Of a stretch of DNA of 64,000 nt, positions 10,022 through 19,334 are shown one piece after another. The notes under the pieces are model-generated. The model was given only the letters and a program-made list of their open reading frames with translations, was not told the origin of the DNA and ran no database searches. The stretch covers positions 54,020,789-54,084,788 of the forward strand of contig OX465584.1 in NCBI GenBank assembly GCA_950022655.1, in the 5' to 3' direction. The stretch is from Alentia gelatinosa (lineage: Eukaryota; Annelida; Polychaeta; Phyllodocida; Polynoidae). Positions within the stretch are counted from its first letter, which is position 1; every line of letters starts with the position of its first letter. The translations under genes were made by a program, and so were the position numbers.

Positions 10022-10389
10022 TTTCGACACTGATATTATATAGAACTGCATCAAGAATTGTATAAATAGACAATACTCCACGAGTTTGGATGGGCCACAA
10101 TCGTCATCGAGGCGAAGCCGAGTGATGATTAAGGCCCATTCAAACGAGTGGAGTTTTGTGTATTTTACAATTTGAGTGCAGTTCTGGATTTATCTCACCC
10201 CTTTTTATCAAATTAGACATCATCAAACTTTCACAATAATTAGAATAGACTTAGCAAATCCATATGACGTCATCTCAAATTCACTACGCCACGGCCGTAG
10301 CGTAGTATTGTCACTTTACGGGGGTGATCGTTGAGTATTTTTTTCTAATGTTATTCCTATGGCTAAACTTGTACAAGGGGTGAGATAAA
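10022..10389. mobile_element. Hairpin-module element, family D (copy 1)
   Basis: A long imperfect hairpin (10,022-10,187) has outer arms 'agaactgca...' and '...tgcagttct' and inner arms 'tactccacgagtttgg...' and complement. Its tip is GGCGAAGCC (GCGAAGC at 10,112-10,118). The module is bracketed by TTTATCTCACCCC (10,189-10,201) and GGGGTGAGATAAA (10,377-10,389), a perfect 13-bp pair. An inverted copy lies at 39,865-40,222. Confidence 0.8.
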
Positions 10390-10439
10390 GTGGGTGATTT
10401 GCCCTATGCGTTACTGTTGACAATTGTTGATCAACTTGC

Positions 10440-10665
10440 ATGACACATTACTAGATCGTGTAGCAATCTACTCTACCTATCTGCGCATAAATTTTCTTTC
10501 GTTACCTTTTGTGTATACAAATGTCTTTATATGGAGTGATTCCTTATGTATCAAACGGATGAATATTTGTATGCCTGGTCGTGCATTGAAACCAGCCGAT
10601 ATTTCTTCGGCTGAGCATTGGCCAGCCTAAATAAAGTTTTTTTTTTTTTTTAATTTAAAAAAAAA
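10440..10665 (+). repeat. Retroelement 3'-end-like segment
   Basis: Ends with a small hairpin (CCGATATTTCTTCGG), then AATAAAG and a T-run/A-run. The layout (stem-loop, AATAAA, simple tail) resembles the 3' end of the LINE at 17,840-17,908. No coding region is readable upstream. Confidence 0.35.
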
Positions 10666-11224
10666 GAGTCGTTGTTGACTGAGGCCTTCTGCCACTTTAT
10701 TGATATCAGCTGATCTCCATTATGTGTAAAACCACAACATGTTATACTGAATTAATAAAGAAACGTGAAAAGTTGGTGCCGCATAATCAGTGACCTGCAC
10801 TGCCCACATGTGTTTCCATTTGCCATTTCAAAGTACACTGATAAATTACCTTTGGTTGTAAACTACAGAATGTCAAAGATTAATTCAACCTGGTATGATT
10901 TCGTCAGTGAGCTCAATACTCAGTCGGTGGGACCATATTGCGTAAGGAGGGATAAGCTTAAATAACTTAACTGGTAGTAATTATTTATTATATAGAACGG
11001 TAGATGATCGGAATGTTAGTTGTTACATCATTCATTGTAATTATCATTTTACTCCCATCAGCGTTGTTGCGTGGGATAAGTTGTTTCCTGTTGTATCACA
11101 ATAATATTGCCTGGAAGAGCGATTTTGTAAAAATCGAAAGCAATAATAAAATTTTCAAAAACAAAAAAAAGTGAGAGAAATATTGTTTGTCATTTCTGTT
11201 TTCACCTGATGATTGTTGTGCGAA
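10666..11224. other. No gene; second retroelement-like tail near 11,110-11,165
   Basis: At 11,118-11,165 the stem GCGATTTTG-taaa-AATCG is followed by AATAATAAAA and an A-rich tail, again like a degraded LINE or SINE 3' end. The 66-codon ORF at 10,765-10,965 has no recognisable domain. Confidence 0.3.
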
Positions 11225-11300
11225 TCTTTCACATAATCGGTCGGCTGCGCGAAATGCCATAATCGGTTGTCATAATCGGCAGGCGGAAACGCCGATTCCT
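11225..11300. repeat. Family O right end
   Basis: 'Cataatcggtcgg-tgcgcgaaatgccataatcgg-tgtcataatcggcagg-ggaaac' is a repeated sub-terminal block also present at 400-445, 18,530-18,590 and 41,820-41,880. The opposite end of this copy was not found. Confidence 0.5.
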
Positions 11301-11689
11301 AGCTCAAGCCTGCCTTGTTTAAAGTTGTTCTCCAGTTACCAAACGTCTAGATTTGGAAGACAAATTTGATTTTTAGCAGGTTTTGCAACAGGCTGTCTGC
11401 GGCTTGGCAACGAGATGATTAAAAGATAATGTTGCTCATGCCAAAAGGCTCAGACTGAATACAAAACTAAGTTTATGCATTGATTCTGTCAGATAACCCA
11501 AGATTATCAAGTCCTAAGCCTTTGCATGTCCCTTTTTTAATAATTGTAGACATCCATGTGTTAACTTTATGTGAATTTACGGATTCAATAGAAAATGCCA
11601 CTGAAAACCAGACAAGCTGATGGGTCTTTTTTTCATCAAGGTTGGTTTTATTTGGGGGATGATATTACATTGAGATAGGGGGCGGTAGA

Positions 11690-11969
11690 TAATGATGCAT
11701 GCAACGTTTCGCCTTCTTTAAGTAAGACTTCTTCAGGCAATAGTGAATTTAATAGAATTTACAGATTATATACTATTTATGAGTTGTACTCAGATCATGG
11801 CATCATGGATGGCAAATTATATAATGGCTCGATGGCAAATTATATAATGGCTGGGTGAGTGAGCGTATGCCGTAGCTCCCGTATAAATTCGCAATAAAAA
11901 GGGATTCTGTAGCCATACAACATAACGACATATATTCATACGTACAACAACCCACCAAGAATCCGCCTG
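11690..11969 (+). other. Probable LINE 5' untranslated region
   Basis: Precedes ORF1. It holds a 22-bp direct repeat GATGGCAAATTATATAATGG(CT) at 11,808-11,829 and 11,831-11,852, so the period is 23. It also holds 'caacgtttcgcc...cttcttcagg' (11,702-11,738), a phrase I associate with ends of several animal retroelements. The true 5' boundary is not determinable from one copy. Confidence 0.4.
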
Positions 11970-13331
11970 ATGTCAAAACCCGCCGAAATGCCTGTCGACA
12001 AACCGAAAACACGGTCGGTAAAAAAGTCGGAAAAGGAATCTGCCGGTGAGAGCGATAATGGAGAGGATGATTCACAGAGTACAGTGATTGACATGTTAAG
12101 AGAGCTCAAGAAATCTAACAAAGAGGAACTTACCGCACTTGGAACAAAGCTGGACAGCATAAACAATCGTCTAGACATCCAGGATGAGAAGGTAGACAAG
12201 GTTGCGAAGGGCGTAAACGAAAGACTAGATAGCCTAGAAGATAGACTGAAGATAGCAGAACAACAAGTGGATGAGTACAGTGCGCTAGTATCCGAAATGG
12301 ACCGGGAGCGGGATTTGAACGAAATGACCATCGACAGACTTACACTACGCATTGAAACACTTGAAACACAAAACAACCAGTTGATGGAAGAAAAAAGGAG
12401 GAAAAACGTCATCCTGCAGGGAGTAGTAGAAAAACCCAACGAAAACGTCAAAAAAATTGCGGCTGAGCTATTTGCCGATATTGGGGCTATCGATATCACC
12501 GACGAAGTCTCAATTGAATATGCGTTCAGACTAGGGCCAAAAAGACATGGGAACATCAGGCCGCGAAACATTCTTGTTAAATTCAGCACTTCACACGCCA
12601 AGAGTAAACTCTATAAAAACATTGCTAAACTGAAAGGAATGGATAAGTGGCAAAACGTATTCGTATCGGACGACCTGTCGCCAGCCAAACTGAGTGAAAG
12701 GAAGGAGCTGCGCTGCTTGGCCGCTGTGGCCAGAAATCTAGGTCACAACGCCAAGGTTAAGGGGGCCAAACTGGTGGTTGATGACGAACAATTCCAACAT
12801 AAAGATTTAAATAAACTACCACAAGGAGTAACCATGGAAGCTGCGAAGACGGTCCGTACACCTGACGGTACGGCATTCCAATCGCATTACTCGTTCCTGT
12901 CGAACATGTACCAATGCAAAATTAAGCACGAAGACACAATCTGGGACAGCTGCGAACAGCTTTATTGCTTTATTTTGGCTAGGTTCAACGGTGCGTACGA
13001 AGTCGCGAAAAGAATTCGAATCTCCACTGACGGGTACGAAGCCAAAAGGTTGGCCAAATCCGTTCAAGTTAGCAAGGCCTGGGATAACAGTAAATGTGAT
13101 GTCATGAAAAGATTGATGACGGCTAAATTTGACCAAAATGACAGCCTCCGCGAGAAGTTAGAACGTATACAAGGGCCTATCTATGAGGCCACCAAGGATA
13201 AATTCTGGGGATGTGGAAAACTTATTTCGGAATCCCGCACGATCTCCGCCCAGTCCGTTACGGGCAACAACCACGCTGGCCGCATTTTGGCGGAAATCCG
13301 CGACAGCTACCGCAGCGACGACGTACTCTGA
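11970..13331 (+). CDS. LINE ORF1: coiled coil, RRM-like region and NADAR domain
   Basis: 453 codons. Residues about 36-145 are a charged coiled coil with heptads. Residues 145-285 (RRKNVILQGV... to the VFVSDDLS region) resemble the RRM plus C-terminal domain of L1-type ORF1 nucleic-acid chaperones. Residues about 300-449 look like a NADAR (YbiA/DUF1768) domain: YSFLSNMY (307-314), CEQLY with E329 in the place of the family's conserved Glu, a central K-F-x-Q-N helix (387-390), DKFWGCG (410-416, W413), and GNNHAGRILAEIR (432-444), the counterpart of the G-x-N-x-x-G-x-x-L-x-x-x-R ending. NADAR proteins act on ADP-ribose or N-glycosidic substrates, including removal of ADP-ribose from DNA guanine. 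That activity here is inference. The usual Asp after W-G is Cys in this copy. The ATG at 11,970 opens the coil region. The ORF is intact to a TGA, beyond which the same frame continues into an SGNH domain. Confidence 0.8.
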   Translation: MSKPAEMPVDKPKTRSVKKSEKESAGESDNGEDDSQSTVIDMLRELKKSNKEELTALGTKLDSINNRLDIQDEKVDKVAKGVNERLDSLEDRLKIAEQQVDEYSALVSEMDRERDLNEMTIDRLTLRIETLETQNNQLMEEKRRKNVILQGVVEKPNENVKKIAAELFADIGAIDITDEVSIEYAFRLGPKRHGNIRPRNILVKFSTSHAKSKLYKNIAKLKGMDKWQNVFVSDDLSPAKLSERKELRCLAAVARNLGHNAKVKGAKLVVDDEQFQHKDLNKLPQGVTMEAAKTVRTPDGTAFQSHYSFLSNMYQCKIKHEDTIWDSCEQLYCFILARFNGAYEVAKRIRISTDGYEAKRLAKSVQVSKAWDNSKCDVMKRLMTAKFDQNDSLREKLERIQGPIYEATKDKFWGCGKLISESRTISAQSVTGNNHAGRILAEIRDSYRSDDVL

Positions 13332-14015
13332 GTAGAGATCGACGAATCCACCGTAATGAAGCGAAATCGGCCAAATTGGAGACCCGCACCTCGAAATACC
13401 ATGTTTATGGATAGTCGTGGTGCTAAATTGGATAACCTAATGTCAACAGAACCGGCGAGGAGTCGACGTGCAAGCGTGTACTTCTTCCGCGGATCGCGTT
13501 TGAGACAAGTCATTGTCAATGCACACTACCACCTGCTGCACCACCCAGCTGATAATGTTTACATTATTGCAGGGGTGAATGACATCACAAACAAGGTTGG
13601 TCGTAGGGTTTCATTTAACTGGGATTCTGCTGAGGCCCTTGCAAACTCACTCATTGCATATGCAGAGGTGGGTTTAGACTGGTTAGAACATAATCATCCC
13701 AATGCCAAAATCATAATGTGCCCACTGGTTGGTTTGAACTTAGCTAAAGTAGCGCCAGGCACAAATGACAGTCAACAAGTTATGGTAAATGAAGCAGTGG
13801 TGGCATTCAACAAGGCTGTCACTGGGTGGAATTCACTAAGAGGCCTGTCAACCCCCTGGCTGGCAAAACACAACCACAGCAACAAGTCAACCAGTGTGTG
13901 TCACAAATATGACAACCTCTACGACGGTATCCATTTGGCCGATGATCTCGCTCAGTTTTGGTACGCTGAGCTGTTACGGTGTTTTGACTTGAATGCACTT
14001 GCTAGTACTCACTGA
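13332..14015 (+). CDS. LINE SGNH-hydrolase (esterase-like) ORF, in frame after ORF1 stop
   Basis: From its ATG at 13,356 the ORF gives 219 residues. Block I is FMDSRG (nucleophile Ser20), followed by a Gly in FRGSRL (G46), then AGVND (G73, N75, D76) and DGIHL (D190, H193). Together these are the Ser-Gly-Asn-His set of SGNH/GDSL hydrolases. Esterase-like domains of this type are known in ORF1 proteins of CR1/L2-group LINEs, and their substrate is unknown. The frame is the same as ORF1, and only the TGA at 13,329-13,331 plus eight sense codons separate it from the ATG at 13,356. The pair may have been one fused ORF1 broken by a nonsense change, a readthrough product, or two cistrons. The catalytic set looks complete. 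Confidence 0.8.
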   Translation, partial: VEIDESTVMKRNRPNWRPAPRNTMFMDSRGAKLDNLMSTEPARSRRASVYFFRGSRLRQVIVNAHYHLLHHPADNVYIIAGVNDITNKVGRRVSFNWDSAEALANSLIAYAEVGLDWLEHNHPNAKIIMCPLVGLNLAKVAPGTNDSQQVMVNEAVVAFNKAVTGWNSLRGLSTPWLAKHNHSNKSTSVCHKYDNLYDGIHLADDLAQFWYAELLRCFDLNALASTH

Positions 14016-14611
14016 CTTGCTATTTGTAACTGATGTTCATGTGTATGTACATGTCATATGACTCTATGGCCTCCCTGCACCATATTAAAATGTGGTTTAA
14101 TCGTAATTTAAAACTCTAACTAAATTTGAATGTAACCTAGAAAGAGAAATTCTCTTTTCTTTCTCTCACGTCTCGAGGGACATCCCAGTCGGCAACAAAT
14201 ACCTTCCAATGTGTTGACAACAAATTGGTATGTTTTGAGGCGACTCAGGATGGGTCGATGACCAATCTTGATAGCCCGCCGGCTGGGAAAGCCTGAGAGA
14301 CTATGGAATAAAAGTTTTATTTTTATTTGTTTTGTTTTTTTATTTTTTATTTGTTGATTAAACAGTTCTTGGCAAACTCGTCTTTACATTTCTGAACCCT
14401 AACTAAGTTTAACTAACTTTATCTATGTTTTGAATAATGCGGGAGAGCGTCACTCGAACTCGCTCACCGCCATCTGAAGTGTCTGAATAATGAGTAACCC
14501 AAGGGAATGCATAGATTGCATAATTTCCCTATTTACGTACAACCCAACTTGGGTTGACACCGTTTACTATACCAGAGGTTCTGACAAATTTTGCAATGAT
14601 TATTGTATTGA
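14016..14611 (+). other. Inter-ORF region of the LINE with a 3'-end-like segment
   Basis: About 600 bp without coding sequence. At 14,270-14,350 it reads 'ccgccggctgggaaagcc', then GGAATAAAAG and a T-rich run. This resembles the stem-loop plus AATAAA end seen at 17,840-17,908. It could be an internal polyadenylation signal, a relic of another element's tail, or chance. The gap is long for this LINE group. Confidence 0.4.
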
Positions 14612-14740
14612 ATGACGATGGAGGAAATTGTGCACGTGAAGGGGTTGAGGGTGGGACATCTGAACATCTGGAGTCTACTTGGGAAAATCGAAATGGTGAG
14701 AATCGAATGTGCGGAGTTCTTTGATATTATGACCAGTTAA
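14612..14740 (+). pseudogene. N-terminal piece of the LINE endonuclease, out of frame
   Basis: A 42-codon ORF contains VGHLNIWSLLGKIEMVRIE then FFDIMTS and stop. It matches the start of an APE-type LINE endonuclease ('HLNIRSL...K-x-x-x-I'), where the catalytic Asn and the strand before the catalytic Glu are found. It is in a different frame from the 14,746 ORF. The segment that should hold 'ETWL' between the two pieces is absent, so a small deletion with frameshift has removed the catalytic Glu. Confidence 0.75.
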
Positions 14741-14745
14741 TTGCT

Positions 14746-17448
14746 ATGAAAGGCTATAGTCATTTTAGAGTTGACAGAACGTGGTCGGAGGATGACGGTG
14801 ATATCCCAAAAATAGGGGGAGGTATATGTACTTATTTTAGATCTGACATGAAACTGACCAAATTTAAAAATGGCTTGTTTGACACTTCAACGAAACACAT
14901 TGAAGCTCAATTTTTACACCTGAGTAGAGTGAATCAGAAAGATGTTATCTATATAGCAGTTTATAAACCACCAGAAGGTAATGTAGATATTTTTCTGGAC
15001 ACACTACAGAACTTCATAGATGTTAATGGGCCAGAACTACGCACTAAGAAAATTATCTATATCGGTGATTTTAACATAAACTGGCTTGACCCTAAGCATA
15101 AAGATACAATCAACCTCAAAACCTGGGTCAAATTAAATGGGTATTCACAACTAGTTACGGAGCATACAAGAGTCACAAAACTCACCTCTTCATGCATAGA
15201 CCTTGTTGTTACCGACTTAACTGACCTTAAAGCTTGTGGGGTGGAGAAAAAGAACATGAGTGATCATAGCTTGACATATATAATTTTTGGTAAACACAAA
15301 AAGATAATTAAAAAAAAGGATTTTTATGGCAGATCAGCTAGAAACTTTGATGGAACATTATATGCTCAGCTTGTTGACGCCGATAATTGGCAAGAATTTG
15401 ATCTGGAGACTGATGTTGATAAAGCTTGGGAAATGATGTACACCATCTTTATAAGAAATTTAGATAAAATGTGTCCGACAAAAAAATTCCGTGTTAGAGT
15501 AGATAAACAGCCTTGGCTTACAAACGAGCTCATTGAGCTCATAAAGGATAAGGATAGTGCCCTCCGTAGAGCCCATAGAACAGGTAATCCTGAGGACTGG
15601 GATAGAGCAAAATACTTACGTAACTACACCAAAAAAGCTATAATCAACGCAAAATCAGACCATATTAAAGAAAACCTTCTTAATCACAAATCAGATGCAA
15701 AAAAATTTTGGTTCGAAATTAACAAACTACTACCTAATAAAAAGGATAACACATACATTGACCTGGTGGATAACACCAGCGGTAACAAAATACCGAATCA
15801 CCTCACGGCCGACTACATCAACACCTATTTTTCTGAGATTGGCCCCAAGCTAGCCGAAAATATTAATGATACGTGGGCTTATGACGGAGCAATTTCGGAT
15901 CAATTTGTTACCGATGTAGATACTGATGAGGAAGAACTCATGCACTTGATCAAAAAAATTGATATTTGGAAGTCCTCGGGCTTGCCCGCAATCTCAAGTA
16001 GATTTTTGAAGGTAGCATTGTTGGCTGTTTTGCCGAAAGTACTTAAGCTGTTCCGACTATCTCTGACGTCCGGCGTCTTCCCGTCTAAGTGGAAGGAAGC
16101 CCTTATTGTACCACTTAAGAAAGAAGGGAATAGTGACCAAGTATCTAACCTTCGCCCAATATCGTTGTTACCTGCTCCAGGCAAACTCCTAGAGAAAATT
16201 GTACAGCGTCGACTCATGGAACACTGTGAGGTTAACAATCTGCTTACTGCTGAACAGGGCGGGTTTAGACCTGGCCACTCGACGGTGGATACAAATGTTA
16301 AGTTTACGGAAGATATTTTCCGAGCCATGAACGATAGGGAGGTGACAGTTGCAGTGTTCATTGACCAAAAGAAGGCTTTTGATACGGTGAACCACAAAAT
16401 TCTTCTTGACAAACTGGAACTCCTAGGGATAAGGGGACCTATTTTTGGATGGGTCACCAGTTACCTATGTCACCGCTCTCAGAGAACTATGGCGAATGGT
16501 GTCATTTCCGACCAACAAATTATACGCTGCGGAGTCCCACAGGGCTCCATTTTAGGACCGTTTTTTTTCCTGGTCTATATAAATAACATCATTCGTGTAC
16601 TGGACTCGGGTAACTGTAAGTTATATGCTGACGACACTGTCGTTTATGGCTCGGGTGTAGAACTTGACCAAGTGATAGATGCTGTGCAGGCTAATCTCGA
16701 CAAAGTCACGAAATGGTGCAGCTCAAATCGGCTAACGATAAACGAAAAGAAGACCAAATTTATGATATTCGGGACTAGACAAAAGCTTGCTAAGTGCCCT
16801 GACATTGCGAACCCACTAAACATTAGAGGAACCCCGATTGATAGAGTGCATCAATTCAAGTATCTGGGAGTTTGCCTGGATCAGAACCTAACTATGTCTA
16901 GTCATGTGGACTCTGTCTTAAGAATCACTGCTCATAAGGCTTTCACCTTGAAAAAGTTACGGGTTTATATTGATGTTCATACTGCTACCTTGATGTATAA
17001 AAGCATGGTCTTGCCTTACTTCGATTATGCAGATGTTTTATATGGTGGAGCAGCCAAGTATAAACTGGACAGACTACAAAGTATTCAGAATAAGTGCCTT
17101 AGGACAGTTTTTAATGCAAGGGAGTATATCCCAGTTATTAGTCTACACCAACGTTCCAGGTCGCAAAACTTATTAGCACGAAGAACAACTCACTTGAACA
17201 ACTATATGTACCTACAAACATCATTGAATGACCTACTTGAAGAAAAGAGAGAAATCCACACAAGACAACATGATGCTAAAACTTTCAAGGTAACCAAACC
17301 CAACATCGAAGCTTATAAAAGGAGCGCGCTGTACAGAGGAGCGATTAGTTGGAACGGTCTCACATCAAGCATGAGAAATACAGACAGTTACCTATCTTTT
17401 AAATTTAAGCAAAAGATCTGGGCTTTGTCCAAGAACCAGATAGTTTGA
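14746..17448 (+). CDS. LINE ORF2: truncated AP endonuclease plus reverse transcriptase
   Basis: 900 codons without a stop. The first about 180 residues are the C-terminal two-thirds of an APE endonuclease: KIGGGICTYF, YIGDFNINW (D108, N110) and MSDHSLTYI (D173, H174). The RT domain follows with FIDQKKAFDTV (Asp540), GVPQGSILGP and LYADDTVVYG (Y627-D630 catalytic box). The C-terminal thumb/tail includes MYKSMVLPYFDYADVLYGG and RGAISWNGL. Sequence style places it in the CR1/L2 group (L2/Crack/Daphne-like), and exact clade needs a tree. The protein would copy its RNA at a nicked target. The endonuclease N-terminus is deleted (see 14,612-14,740), so this copy should not nick DNA by itself, although the RT looks intact. 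The ATG chosen is simply the first after the deletion. Confidence 0.9.
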   Translation: MKGYSHFRVDRTWSEDDGDIPKIGGGICTYFRSDMKLTKFKNGLFDTSTKHIEAQFLHLSRVNQKDVIYIAVYKPPEGNVDIFLDTLQNFIDVNGPELRTKKIIYIGDFNINWLDPKHKDTINLKTWVKLNGYSQLVTEHTRVTKLTSSCIDLVVTDLTDLKACGVEKKNMSDHSLTYIIFGKHKKIIKKKDFYGRSARNFDGTLYAQLVDADNWQEFDLETDVDKAWEMMYTIFIRNLDKMCPTKKFRVRVDKQPWLTNELIELIKDKDSALRRAHRTGNPEDWDRAKYLRNYTKKAIINAKSDHIKENLLNHKSDAKKFWFEINKLLPNKKDNTYIDLVDNTSGNKIPNHLTADYINTYFSEIGPKLAENINDTWAYDGAISDQFVTDVDTDEEELMHLIKKIDIWKSSGLPAISSRFLKVALLAVLPKVLKLFRLSLTSGVFPSKWKEALIVPLKKEGNSDQVSNLRPISLLPAPGKLLEKIVQRRLMEHCEVNNLLTAEQGGFRPGHSTVDTNVKFTEDIFRAMNDREVTVAVFIDQKKAFDTVNHKILLDKLELLGIRGPIFGWVTSYLCHRSQRTMANGVISDQQIIRCGVPQGSILGPFFFLVYINNIIRVLDSGNCKLYADDTVVYGSGVELDQVIDAVQANLDKVTKWCSSNRLTINEKKTKFMIFGTRQKLAKCPDIANPLNIRGTPIDRVHQFKYLGVCLDQNLTMSSHVDSVLRITAHKAFTLKKLRVYIDVHTATLMYKSMVLPYFDYADVLYGGAAKYKLDRLQSIQNKCLRTVFNAREYIPVISLHQRSRSQNLLARRTTHLNNYMYLQTSLNDLLEEKREIHTRQHDAKTFKVTKPNIEAYKRSALYRGAISWNGLTSSMRNTDSYLSFKFKQKIWALSKNQIV

Positions 17449-17908
17449 TGTTTCCTACTTGACCCCGTAGTGTACACCCCCCGATTTTGTTTTGAGTCAA
17501 TGCAATAGTGTAAGAAATTTGAAGCTATTCAAGATCTTATTAACCATGTCCTGCTACTAGGAACTACTTGTATTATACAAAACTTGTAGTTATTCAGAAC
17601 TTCATAACGGTTAGTTTTAGTATTTGATCTTTTTTCTGTTGTATACACAGGCACTCAGCTGACAATTTCTGTATAAATAACCTTGCTTGTAGTAATCACC
17701 ATGCGATGGATGACAATTGTGGTCGCCCGCAAGCTTTATGATATTGTCAAACTTTCGCTATGACCATGACTGTATATGGTCAGTGTTATCTGCTTCGCAT
17801 AAAAATAAGGTGAAATTACTGTAACTCCAGTATCTGGGAGATCCACTCAAAAAGGCTCGCATGCCTATGTATCCCCCAGGATAAATAAAATTCTTAAAAA
17901 AAAAAAAA
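17449..17908 (+). other. LINE 3' untranslated region and A-tail
   Basis: Ends 'atctgggagatcc...gtatcccccaggat', a short stem-loop, then AATAAAATTCTT and 13 A residues (17,896-17,908). A polyadenylate-like tail is less usual than short tandem tails in CR1/L2 elements. No target-site duplication was confirmed because the 5' end is uncertain. Confidence 0.6.
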
Positions 17909-17970
17909 TGCATCATTTTCTGGATAGTGGCCACCTGGTGTCACTCACATGCAACAACACATACCTACAA

Positions 17971-18313
17971 AATATTGACTGGTTTCATATACAAGCGACT
18001 GTATGATCCGAGGAGTTGACGTGTAGTAACATCCGAGCGCATGCGAGAATATTGCGAAGGGTCAACTTCGAGGAGCATACAATCGCTTTTATCTGAAACC
18101 AGTCTTTATTGTTTTTAATATCCATCCAACTGGTGGAGTGCCAATTTTAGTTCACTTTAGTTATGCGCTATTTCTCCAGACGCACTATTTTTCTGTGTGT
18201 GCCGATTTCTTCCAACCTGGAGCATACTACACATCCTACACTATGAGCCGGGTATGTCCATACAGAGTTCCTATAGCTTTTCTATGGACATTTTTTATTG
18301 GGTGGATGATAAA
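17971..18313. mobile_element. Hairpin-module element, family B (copy 2)
   Basis: The hairpin opens GACTGGTTTCA and closes CTGAAACCAGTC, with inner arms 'gttgacgtgtagtaaca' and 'tattgcgaagggtcaac' around GAGCGCATGCGAG. The module ends with 'ttttctatggacattttt...gggtggatgataaa'. The ORFs across it (84 and 75 codons) are repeat-derived. Confidence 0.75.
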
Positions 18314-19334
18314 ACCTCTTACCCTCCAAACACGCTCATCCACTTGTGTCTCCTTCAATGTATTAGCCGCCATCGCTTATTATCTATCATGATTTCCCAC
18401 CCACCAAGACCTACTCAAAAATAATATTCTATTTTTATCATGTACATTTTATGTAGGGGTATCAATATCAAATAACTCTCATCTACCCAATATCGATCAA
18501 TCTAGCTAGGTTGCGCAGCAGTGTCATGTAATCGTTGGACAGTGCTAAATGCTATAATCGGTAGTCATAATCGGGAGGTGGAAACGCCAAATATTGCTCC
18601 GATTGAGGTCAGCTTTCCTGATTTCCATAGGCCGACTTTTCGCCCCGATGAATTTGCCAGTTCGTATGCATGCATGTATGTACATGTATGCATACCTATA
18701 AGCGGTAGGATATAGTGCGTCTGCCTCACTGTGAGGTCTATGAATATCTAATATCCTGCTCGACTTAGCGGTTAACCCAGAGGAGGTGTGAAGCGCAGCG
18801 CCCCCTATTGTTTTGGCATGGATTCAAATGACAGCTGAGGCAGATTCCTATGCGAAAGTATAGCAGAATTAGGCTAAATAGTAACAGCTACTACATACAA
18901 ACTGTTAGAGCTCTATGAAAAATCTTTTCAGATATTGATAGAGTGGCAACTTATTTATTCCAAACCACAATAGAGCTCAATAGAGCTCCATGTTTTATGG
19001 CTGTTTTGTGTTGTGGAATACAGCCTTTTCCCCCCACAAATTCCAATGTTCAACCTACGACAGGAAACTTTAGCCATAGCACAGGTATATGACATGTATA
19101 TAACTAAATAGGCCCAAGTCTTAGGTTTCTAACAATGTTTTGTTTATCAAAAACGGCCTGTTATTCATGACGCAAGAGCTATTTGCATTTTTCATATTTT
19201 TGGTGAGGGTTCTTCTCAGAGGTCCTTCCCCCTTGCTGGCATGTTTGAGAGTGGCACCGTGAGGCAGCCGCGATCGTATATATGAAACAAGTCGGTATAG
19301 GGGGCGCTGCGCTTCACACCTCCTCTGCGGTTAA
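18314..19334. other. No gene; family O right end at about 18,520-18,590
   Basis: 'Gctataatcggtagtcataatcgggaggtggaaacgcc' is a family O end. A 'cgcagcgccccctattgtt' block (about 18,794) has a rough inverted partner 'gggggcgctgcgcttcacacctcct' at 19,299-19,324, so an old inverted-repeat element of about 540 bp may lie between. No coding sequence recognised. Confidence 0.4.

Noticed and set aside
11936..12601. 221-codon minus ORF opposite LINE ORF1
   Set aside because: Antisense shadow of the coiled-coil region (Ser/Leu-rich complement of Glu/Lys codons).
15900..16457. 185-codon minus ORF opposite the LINE RT
   Set aside because: Antisense shadow. The plus strand carries unmistakable RT motifs.
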